Shown: one piece after another, positions 7,001 through 14,200 of the stretch
Position numbering within the stretch: position 1 is the stretch's first letter
How the letters are laid out: the number at the start of each line of letters is the position of its first letter
NCBI GenBank assembly: GCA_004556205.1
Contig: SFIL01000010.1
Location: forward strand, 1 to 28,524
DNA from: Clostridiales bacterium
Lineage (GTDB): Bacteria > Bacillota > Clostridia > Oscillospirales > Oscillospiraceae
DNA length: 28,524 nt
Direction of reading: 5' to 3'
The notes under the pieces: model-generated
The model's input: only the letters and a program-made list of their open reading frames with translations
Database searches by the model: none
What the model was told of the DNA's origin: nothing
Made by a program: the position numbers and the translations under genes

Positions 7001-8783
7001 TCGAAGTGCCGCTGTAAACATCGTAATCGCTGTCGCCCGTGTTCACGGAGGAATAGATTCTGCCGCCGAAGGAGGTCATTGTCGGGTCGATCGTCAGCAT
7101 CGGGGAGGTGCCCCAGTTGGAGAAGTCGCTCATCAAACCGCCATCCGGATTGGCTACCAGTTCCTTTTCTTCCGGTGTCACAACTACGGCAGTCTCAGCA
7201 CTCAGGAAAGACTCCGCAGCATCCTGCTGCACGGAGATCGCGGGGATCTTAAACGGGTCGATCGCCATGGAGATCACGCCCGGCTGATTGTTGACGACGA
7301 TGCAGCCGATGGCGCCGGCTGCCGCAGCGTTGTCGACCTTCTCCTGGAAGGAAATCTCGCCGCGCTGCACGACCGCGATCTTGCCGGTCACATCAGCCGC
7401 CTCAAAATCCTCGGGCTTGCCCAGTGCAATGCCGCCCTCGCCGTCGGGAACAACGACAAATTCGGTCGCCGTTTTTGCGAATTTTTTGAGCCAAAGCTGG
7501 TCATCCGAGGAGTCGACATAGGAGAAGCTCTCCTCGCCGATAGCGATCACATAGGAGGGATAGGCAAGATTTTCCAAGGAGGCAACAGAGGTATTGCCTT
7601 CATAGGTGGAGGGGCTGGCAACCGTACCGTAGTCGGGATACTCCGGTCCGATGTAGCCTGCGAACGCGGAATACTGCGCCATGGAGTACTCGTTGCCGGC
7701 AGCGACGCTGAGGATAACGCCTGCCTTGTCCAGACGATTGTAGATGTTGCCGAATACCTCAGTCTCCAGCTCGGCATCATAGGTAAAGCCGTTCTGCGAG
7801 CCGATGGACATGTTGATAACATCCGCGCCGAGACGGTAAGCGTCTTCCAAAGCATAGAAGTAGATGTCGGAGGTCGTGCCCGGCTCTTCATCATGGAAGA
7901 TCTTCATCGCAAGGAGCTGCGCTGCGGGAGAAGCGCCGCAGAAAGTGAGCGCGCCTTCCTCCGGATCCGCTGCGTAACCGGTGGCAATGCCGGAAACGTG
8001 TGTGCCGTGACCGTTGTGATCGGTAACATCCGCGTCCTTATCGGCGTAGTCATATGCAAACGGGACCTTCGCGTTGATGTACGCGCCGGGGGCGGCTGCC
8101 AGCGCAACATCATCCTCGGTCAGAGCGCCGGTCTCCGCGCAGACACCAAGCGCATCCTGGAACGCCTCGTGGGTGGTAAGCAGACCGGTGTCGAGCACCG
8201 CGATCACCATGCCCGTGCCGTCAAAGCCATTGTCCATTGCCTGATAATTGCCGGTGAAGTAGTTGGAAACCGCGACCTTCTTGTCAGCGGTTTCGAGGAC
8301 GGGCGTGTCATAATGGTTTGCAATGTAGACAGCCTCAACGCCGTCGATGTCCGCGATCTTGTCCAGATCGCCGTAAGCGACATCGCAGGAGAAGCCGTTG
8401 AGCAGAGTCGTGAACTCGTAAGCGATCTCATAGTCGATACCGCTCATCGCCTTGCGGACGGCAGCGTGCTCGCTTTGCAGCTTTGCACGGCGCTGCGGCG
8501 CCTCGCTTGCCGTTGCGTCTGCCTCGGGAGTGCCCTCCAGCACGACGATCGCACGGACGGTTTCGTCCTTGCCGTACTGGTAGACATTTTTCGAGACAAA
8601 TTCAGGGCTTCTGAAGCCCTTCAGGCTCTTTTCTGCCTTTTCGTTCTTACCTTCGAGTGCACTGATGGGAGTCTTTCCGTTGACCCCGGCGGTCGTGGAC
8701 TTTGCCGCAAGCGCCGTGCCGACACAGGAAATGACCATCACCAGAACAAGCAGCATTGCAAGAACACTCTTGAACTGTTTCAT
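4014..8783 (-). CDS. SLH-anchored subtilisin-like serine protease (S8) with PA insert
   Basis: A secreted 1589-residue protease probably bound to the cell wall. A signal peptide (about 1-27, ending GTALAA) is followed by an I9-like propeptide (about 60-150). The catalytic domain has Asp198 in AVLDTG, His259 in NGHGTH, oxyanion Asn364 in AAGNE and Ser594 in SGTSMAAP. A protease-associated (PA) domain (about 440-540) interrupts it between Asn and Ser. Then come Fn3/Ig-like domains as in lactocepin/C5a-peptidase relatives, a beta-repeat like Listeria InlB repeats, a beta-trefoil-like segment, and three SLH domains (about 1405-1580). The ATG at 8783 is chosen because AAGGAG lies about 8 nt upstream; an earlier in-frame ATG overlaps that site. 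It is monocistronic with its own promoter and terminator. The likely role is extracellular protein or peptide degradation; substrates cannot be read from sequence. Confidence 0.92.
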   Translation of the reverse strand: MKQFKSVLAMLLVLVMVISCVGTALAAKSTTAGVNGKTPISALEGKNEKAEKSLKGFRSPEFVSKNVYQYGKDETVRAIVVLEGTPEADATASEAPQRRAKLQSEHAAVRKAMSGIDYEIAYEFTTLLNGFSCDVAYGDLDKIADIDGVEAVYIANHYDTPVLETADKKVAVSNYFTGNYQAMDNGFDGTGMVIAVLDTGLLTTHEAFQDALGVCAETGALTEDDVALAAAPGAYINAKVPFAYDYADKDADVTDHNGHGTHVSGIATGYAADPEEGALTFCGASPAAQLLAMKIFHDEEPGTTSDIYFYALEDAYRLGADVINMSIGSQNGFTYDAELETEVFGNIYNRLDKAGVILSVAAGNEYSMAQYSAFAGYIGPEYPDYGTVASPSTYEGNTSVASLENLAYPSYVIAIGEESFSYVDSSDDQLWLKKFAKTATEFVVVPDGEGGIALGKPEDFEAADVTGKIAVVQRGEISFQEKVDNAAAAGAIGCIVVNNQPGVISMAIDPFKIPAISVQQDAAESFLSAETAVVVTPEEKELVANPDGGLMSDFSNWGTSPMLTIDPTMTSFGGRIYSSVNTGDSDYDVYSGTSMAAPNMTGTFSNVLSYLAQNYPELSKAERAERAEALLEGTAWVLYDEDDYPYSVRKQGAGLGNAWDAIEALQSGAYITDPLKELGDDPEKTGEYVFDVTFTNDSESDAHYNDPYAYVLMDYIADVGEEDDPIYVNTLTSDLVYGYGGEDDHAQITYTVNGEEVTEFDVAAGESVTVTVSIVLDEAIRAYFDEMFENGTYVEGFVFFDQVDAETGKFIATSHATFLAFYGDWTQGSVLEEADFRDFLEMDYLAATTPADEDGNTYADYGYSGWDFVDFYTNPNMGYTYDSVNEEPLYYLGGNLFNTEPYYDQHLSITTPMSDGSHYWSDSFALQPYQLRNARHLIMTVSDAESGEVYYVDDTEYLPKAAYDEENGIWQAYGIFMWDGTNADGEYLPSGTVAHVQVDAVLPYSNDSEADGTFVEDVWSFDVTVDSTAPVIESAVFDPEAKTLTVTASDEQYLQAIYLTDTDYSDIYDVATFSSKEAGESFTATFDVSELLEDGFGEIVVTALDYATNENEAVTYLFETGKDATVTLVTPAGETEYALKTGDTFVFPNCDEEYEGYDFLLWTRTEADKITDEDIWYIDGMFFEDDEIVVKGDETFYALYAVGEAVELEKTNYYAAQEKDYSGDWAIVGLDYADGDYDVEHPYAIGKDCEKVDVAALEDAEIGDWYVEFYTNAEGFRFTFENVGGKNYTIKNIATGKYLALADGALVMADEVSESAMWRVTANSQSSLGSLVFNVAEPDMLLVYDDEVCEFAVYDNSQPYLSFFGLNIYPRDIFSLWLYKCADTEFVADYYTTTFKAPEPPAPDCYFEDYTDCPDAWYHEAVDFAVANELMYGTGIGKFEPNGTMTRAMMVTVLYRMAGSPVVTGPSSFTDVPENEWYSDAIAWAQDNGIVLGVLADKFAPNDYVTREQIATILWRYEGKPEATADLEAFKDADMISEYAVEAMTWAVSEGIFNGDEGNLKPTDDATRAEFACIIMRYLSGSYTCENLK

Positions 8784-8876
8784 TTCTTGTCTCCTTTTCA
8801 TTCAGATTTGAGATTTTGCCAGGGCTTCCGCCGCCTATCCCGTGACGGCGAAAAGTATAATGATATACCTATAAAT

Positions 8877-8905
8877 ATTTTAGCAAAATGTCCTGAAATT
8901 GTCTA
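8877..8905 (-). promoter_or_regulatory. Promoter of the subtilisin-like SLH protease gene
   Basis: On the minus strand TAGACA (8905-8900), a 17-bp spacer ending TGC, and TAAAAT (8882-8877), which gives an extended -10. The transcript would start near 8870 with a leader of about 87 nt that contains a short CGCCG...CGGCG hairpin of unknown role. The rest of the gap to 9041 is AT-rich without a gene. Confidence 0.6.
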
Positions 8906-9041
8906 CTAAAAGTTTCTTGTATTTCTGCTGTAATTTTGATTATTTACATTGCATTTTTCAGCAATATCTACAAAAAATTGAAAATATATGCAGGTTTCCG
9001 CGCATACGTAATTAATTTGGTACACCAAAGCGTAAAAGCAG

Positions 9042-9071
9042 AAAAATGACCCGCGCGGACGGGTCATTTTT
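9042..9071 (-). terminator. Terminator of the glycosyltransferase/acyltransferase operon
   Basis: AAAAATGACCCG (9042-9053) and CGGGTCATTTTT (9060-9071) form a perfect 12-bp stem with a 6-nt loop. On the minus strand it is followed by a U-rich tract. It overlaps the acyltransferase stop codon (9064-9066). Its symmetry makes it potentially bidirectional. Confidence 0.8.
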
Positions 9072-9849
9072 CTTTGCGGATATAGCGGATGTATTCGGGC
9101 TGATCGGCGCTCTCCGCCCTTTCGGTCATAAAGGCATATGCCGCATCTCGCAAGCGGTGGCGCTCGGTGCGGTTCTTCGCCGCAGGATCGGGGAAAATCG
9201 GCTCCCCGATCTGCACCGTGATGCACGGGTGAAGCCGCTTGAATACCCGCCGCGCCCGATAAGTCACAACATACGGTACAGCGGGCACACCGCAATCCGC
9301 AGGATAGGCAAACGAGCCCGCGCGAAACGGGCGAATGTGCGTGTAATACGGCCAAATGTGTGCTTCAGGATAGATGCATACCGCAGCGCCCTGCGAGATC
9401 CGCGTTCTGAGCACCTCGGCGAAGCGCCGCAGTCCTGCCGTCTCGTCGGGCAGGGGGATCGCGCCGAGCATCTGCACGACATTGCGCAGGCACGGGACGG
9501 ACACCGCACTCGGGCCCGTTACGATATACGCCTTGCGCGGAAAGCTCACAAGCGACGGAATGAACGCGTCCGCCGCGTGCTGGGTGTGGTTGGCATAGAG
9601 GAAATAGCCGCCCCGCAAGCCGCGCAGGTGTTTTTTCCCCTTGATGCGCAGTCCGAAGCAAATCTTGCAGTATAAAAAGACGAGAGGGGTGACGATCCCG
9701 CGGTACAGAATCGCCGCCGCCGCCCGCCAAAGCGGATTTTTATGGATGTAGGGGAAGTCCGCAGACACGGGCTTCGCGTTGATGTCCTTTGTCGCGGCAA
9801 AATCATCGCTCAGTTCGTCGGAATAATAGTAGGTCTTACGCGCTTTCAT
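9064..9849 (-). CDS. PlsC-like acyltransferase (1-acylglycerol-phosphate acyltransferase family)
   Basis: A 261-residue membrane-associated enzyme expected to move an acyl chain onto a glycerolipid or glycolipid hydroxyl. After a hydrophilic N-terminus and one hydrophobic segment (about 43-66), it has the catalytic block NHTQHAADAF (His88, Asp94) with five rather than four residues between His and Asp, a variant I recall from Clostridial relatives. It then has YPEAHIW (160-166) with nearby arginines in place of the EGxR motif. The ATG at 9849 lies inside the end of the glycosyltransferase gene (14-nt overlap) with GGAG upstream, indicating translational coupling. The pairing suggests joint action on one lipid, perhaps acylation of a glycolipid or its precursor. 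The substrate is not known. Confidence 0.82.
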   Translation of the reverse strand: MKARKTYYYSDELSDDFAATKDINAKPVSADFPYIHKNPLWRAAAAILYRGIVTPLVFLYCKICFGLRIKGKKHLRGLRGGYFLYANHTQHAADAFIPSLVSFPRKAYIVTGPSAVSVPCLRNVVQMLGAIPLPDETAGLRRFAEVLRTRISQGAAVCIYPEAHIWPYYTHIRPFRAGSFAYPADCGVPAVPYVVTYRARRVFKRLHPCITVQIGEPIFPDPAAKNRTERHRLRDAAYAFMTERAESADQPEYIRYIRKEK

Positions 9850-10984
9850 GCTTTTTCTCCACCGTTTCAAGGATCATGCGCTCCATGTCGTCCATGCAGC
9901 GGTTTTGATCGAACTGCGCCGCATAGCCGAGATAACGCTGTCGGCACGCTTCACGGCGGGCAGGATCGCTCAGCCAGTAGTCGATGCGCGCCGCCAATGC
10001 GTCAGGATCGTCATAACGGAACAGATTTTCCTCCGTCAGGGCAAAAAAGCGTGTCGCGCTGCGAGGCGAATCCGCAATCACAGGCACAAGTCCGCAGGCG
10101 ATTGCCTCAAGGCAGGAGATCGCCTCAATTTCGATCTCTGCCGGATGAACGTAGAGGTCGGCAAAGTTGATGACGTTCACCAGCTCTGAGCGCGAAAAGA
10201 AGCGCATGACAGGCGGGTTTTTCAGCCGTTTCGCGGCATATTCGCGCAAGGTCTTTTCCGACGGACCGCTTCCTGCGAAAATGAGCTGAATTCTGTCGGC
10301 ATATTTTGAGCGCGCCGCGCCGTCGATCAGTATTTTGTGCGACTTCTCCTTGCTGAAGCGCCCCGTAAACAGGATCACAAATCTGTCCGCAAATTCCTGC
10401 GGCTTCTCCGTGCGCGCGGGACGGAACATCGCATTGACGCCGTTCGAGATCACGCGTCCGATCGTTGCGTGCCCGACCGCCTGCTCATAGGTATCGCGGA
10501 TGAACTGCGTCGGGTAGTGAATGCAGTCCACGCGCCTGTAGACAAAGCGGTCAAAAAAACGGTAAACACCGCGGTTAAAGCGCTTGGCATTCATCAGAAA
10601 AATATGATTGGAAAAATTCTCCGCTTGGCAGTGGAAGCCTGCCGTGACGGGAATTCCCTTCTCCTGTGCAAGCTTTGCCGCCGTATGCGATGCAAAGAAC
10701 GGGACAAGCAGATGCACCGCGTCCGCGCCGTCTAACGCAGCTTCGAGCGTCGCACGCTTCGGTCTTGCGATTGTCACACCGTTTTTACGCACATAGCCGT
10801 TCAGCGGTCCGAAGGAGACGGTCGGAATAATATAGTACCCCTCTTCTCCCTCCCGCGTCTGATCGGGGCAGACCACACGCACCTCATGTCCCTTCGCTCG
10901 GAGCGAGCGGATCAGATTCATCGCAGCAACCGTCGTGCCGTTGTTTTCTGCGCCAAGTACATCACAAACGACCACAATTCTCAT
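9836..10984 (-). CDS. Family 4-type (GT-B) glycosyltransferase
   Basis: A 382-residue retaining glycosyltransferase of the GT4/RfaB type. The N-terminal Rossmann half begins MRIVVVCDVLGAENNGTTVA, with the glycine-rich acceptor loop. The donor half has GRFSKEKS (208-215), GSGP (238-241) and the E-x7-E motif (Glu285/Glu293), which bind the sugar nucleotide. There is no signal peptide, so it acts at the inner face of the membrane. The overall layout resembles diacylglycerol glucosyltransferases and other glycolipid enzymes. The ATG at 10984 is chosen because GAGGG lies about 8 nt upstream; an in-frame extension further upstream adds a non-homologous stretch. It is the first gene of a two-gene operon with the acyltransferase. 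Confidence 0.88.
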   Translation of the reverse strand: MRIVVVCDVLGAENNGTTVAAMNLIRSLRAKGHEVRVVCPDQTREGEEGYYIIPTVSFGPLNGYVRKNGVTIARPKRATLEAALDGADAVHLLVPFFASHTAAKLAQEKGIPVTAGFHCQAENFSNHIFLMNAKRFNRGVYRFFDRFVYRRVDCIHYPTQFIRDTYEQAVGHATIGRVISNGVNAMFRPARTEKPQEFADRFVILFTGRFSKEKSHKILIDGAARSKYADRIQLIFAGSGPSEKTLREYAAKRLKNPPVMRFFSRSELVNVINFADLYVHPAEIEIEAISCLEAIACGLVPVIADSPRSATRFFALTEENLFRYDDPDALAARIDYWLSDPARREACRQRYLGYAAQFDQNRCMDDMERMILETVEKKHESA

Positions 10985-11069
10985 TCTTTTCCCTCTTTTT
11001 CTGTCACTATCCTGCCTGAAAATGGCAGATTGCACCGTAGTTTCCCAAAACGCTTTGCATAATGCTCAT

Positions 11070-11098
11070 ACTATATCGTATCCGCTGCGGCGCGTCAA
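11070..11098 (-). promoter_or_regulatory. Promoter of the glycosyltransferase/acyltransferase operon
   Basis: On the minus strand TTGACG (11098-11093), a 17-bp spacer and TATAGT (11075-11070). The start would be near 11063, giving a leader of about 80 nt before the glycosyltransferase ATG. Confidence 0.72.
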
Positions 11099-11154
11099 TA
11101 GGCAAAGCTGCGCAAATGCCAAAAAGCGGTTGCGCGATCGCCGCCGCAGTCTGC

Positions 11155-11187
11155 AAAAAGGGGCTGCCGCAGTAATGCGGCAGCCCC
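11155..11187 (-). terminator. Intrinsic terminator of the PHP/SLH protein gene
   Basis: GGGGCTGCCGCA (11160-11171) pairs perfectly with TGCGGCAGCCCC (11176-11187) around GTAA. On the minus strand it runs into TTTTT (11159-11155). It lies about 50 nt after the stop codon. Confidence 0.9.
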
Positions 11188-11236
11188 AAAATCAGTGTAT
11201 CATTTGCCGGAACGATCGTGCGTTATCTACACTCGA

Positions 11237-14200
11237 TCAAGTCTTCTGCATCTTATCGAAACGACCAACGATGGCAGCAAACTCCGCACGGGTCGCATTG
11301 TCCTGCGGCAGAAGCTTGCCGTCAGAGCCGTTGATGATGCCGTTATCGACGCACCATGTCACGGCGTCCTTTGCCCACGAAGCGACGGAAGCATTGTCCG
11401 GGTACTTGCTGAGGTCGCCCTTCGGGGTGACGTCCACTTCCATAAACTTCGCATAGCGCATGAGCATAACGGCCATTTCCTCACGGGAAATCTCCTGATC
11501 TGGGCGGAAGGTGTTATCCTCGTAGCCGCCGACAATGCCGGTCGCCTTTGCCCATGCAACAGCCTCAGTGTACCACTGACCCTCAGCGACATCCTTGAAG
11601 CTCGCCTTCGCGTCAACTGCGGGCTTGCCTGCCATGCGGTACAGAACCGTAGCTGCCATTGCGCGGGTCAGGTTCTCCTCCGGCTCGAAGGTGCTGTGCG
11701 AGGTGCCGAGCAGCAGCCCGTTGGTAACCGCGTACTCAACTGCCTCAAAGTACCAGTCGGTCTTTTCCACATCGAAGAACAGAGCATCGGTATGAAGCTT
11801 CCCTTCGTCCAAGATCTTGATCTCGCTGCGGTCGCGGACACGCAGACGGGAGAAGATCGCGCTGGTGGCGCTGGTCTCATCGACGTCGCGCGAGCCGATG
11901 CCGACACCGGAGACGATCATGCCGACACTGAGATTATCCAGGCCGGTGTAGTTCTTCATAATGTAGCCGTTGATGAACAGGCAGGCTTCGCCCGCTGCGT
12001 CACGGACATAGATCTTATCAATGACGCCCTCGGTCTTGTGGATCTCGGTCACGATGCCCTTGACCTTCATCAGGTTGCCGATGGTGGTATCTGCCATCGC
12101 GGTGTTGCAATCCACCTCCGCAGGCTGCACGGTATAAATCTCGTCGGAAATGACGCGGATGTAGCCGTTATAGTCCGGGCTGAGGTTCAGTTCAATTTCG
12201 CCGCAGTAGAAGGTGATCGCGCCGTGTGCGCGGACATTCATACCAACGGAATAGTTGCCCGCAACGGGGAACACATTGATGCCGTTGCCGTTCTTATCCT
12301 GCATATAGATGCAGTCGAAGAATGCGGTATCCTGATCGTAGCCGGAGGCGTTGGAGGTCACATAGCCCTCGATGGTGTACTCACCTTCGGTCTGACGCTT
12401 AGTCTTGGCGATCGAGGTGATCTGGAGGTCATCGTCCACGCCTGTGACATCACGCAGGATGTTCTGCACGATGTGCTTGTTGGCGTAATTCTGATCGTCC
12501 TTAATATCGTAGTTGGAGAAGAAGGTGCAGCCGGAAACGATCAGCCAACCGCCGCCGGACAGCTCCTCATAGGTCATGATGTTGACATCGCCCATCTCCG
12601 CAGTTACAGTATCCTGCTCGTAGTTCGGGACATAAGTCGAGCCGTCGAAGTCATTCGTATAGCTTGCGCCCCAAGTGCTCTGATAGCCGTCAACCAGCGT
12701 GGTGACCTTGTCCTCCGCGCCCTCATTGATGAGGACAGGCGCGGCGTTATAGAGCTGGAAGCCGGTGGAGTTGTCGGTCGCAGGCACCGTGCCGAAAGCA
12801 TTCGAGGAGGTGTAAGCACCCTTCGTGAAGCGGTGCGTCAGGTTGAAGTTCTCCTTGCCGGAGAAGTAGATACGGTATGCCTCGTTCGCCTTGAGCTCGT
12901 TATCCACAATGATGCCGTTGGCGATGCGGACATTCGCACCGATCGCGTCGAGCAGGCTGTTCGTCAGCGCAGCGCAGTTCAGCTCACCGGTCGGGCTCTT
13001 ACGGTCGGACTTAGAGGTGATGATGAGGTTGCCGCCGCGTGCCGCGTACTTCTGCAGGGCGTCGATTTCCTCCGCAGTGTAGGCGGACGGTGCAAGATTA
13101 CCTGTGTCGAACGGAACGGTCAGAATGACCATCTTGTAGTGCTTGAGGTTGTTGTAGGTGAATTCGCCCTCCCGGATGAACTCCGCCTGCACACCGTTAT
13201 CCGCGCAATACTGGATGAAGTTGCCCATATTGTCGGAGTAGCCGCCGGAGACATAGAAGTTGCCGTGGCCGTAGTCGATGCCGACCTTGACCAATTCGTC
13301 CGCCTTATAGACCTTCTGCTGCATGGAGGCGCGGCACTTGAATTCCTGACCGTTATAGGTGCCGTAGAAGACAACCTTCATCTCCTGCTCACCCGCGACG
13401 GTGCGGATGTATTCGATCTCGACAGTCTTCGACTCGCCGGGCTTCACAACGGAGGTTTCCTCGATGGTCTTGACGACGGTTTCCTTGTCGCCCGTAACGA
13501 GGGACAGCTCAATCTTGGACAGAGTATAGTCCGCAGCAGCGGCGTTGTCCACGGAAACAGTGATCTTCTCGGAGTCACCGACGACGCAGAGCGCAGCGTC
13601 GGTCTTGATGCTCGCGGTGATCGGCGTCGCGACACCGACCCAGACAGGGGCGGTCACGGCGATGTCGCCGTCAGCCTGCGTGACCTTAATATAATAGTAG
13701 GCGTCGGTGTTGGGAAGCGTGGTCTTCAGCTCATAGGTAGCGCCCGCCGCGTCAAAGGACTGCAGCGTGATGCCGTTCTCGCCGATGATCTCAATCTTAC
13801 CGAGCTTTTCGCCGTCGGGATCGGAGATGCTGGCGGCGATGTTGACTTCCTTGACCTCTTCATCACCGGTGTCGATGATGGAGCCCATGATCCGGTCGTT
13901 GAGGTAGTAGTAAATACGGAGGTTCTGGTCCTCGGTCGCATAGACGCGGCGCTCGGACATTGCCTGATACAGGCCCGCCTCGGTAAAGTCGTCGGTCAGG
14001 ATGACATCGCGGCAGGTGTTGGCATTGCCCCACTTGCCCTTGTGGTTATCCTGATTGTTGGTCGGTGCGACGTGCCAGCCCTTAGCAAGGCACTTATCGT
14101 ACTCGGAATAGCTCGGCCAGTAGGAGCTGCCGCCGACCTGACCTTCGCCGTTGCCGACCTCGATGAGGTTGATAACAACGTCACGCGCGGGCGTATAGCC

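Noticed and set aside
5799..8909. Long open frame on the plus strand opposite the subtilisin-like protease gene
   Set aside because: Antisense shadow. The minus-strand frame carries a complete Asp/His/Ser protease with a strong ribosome binding site.
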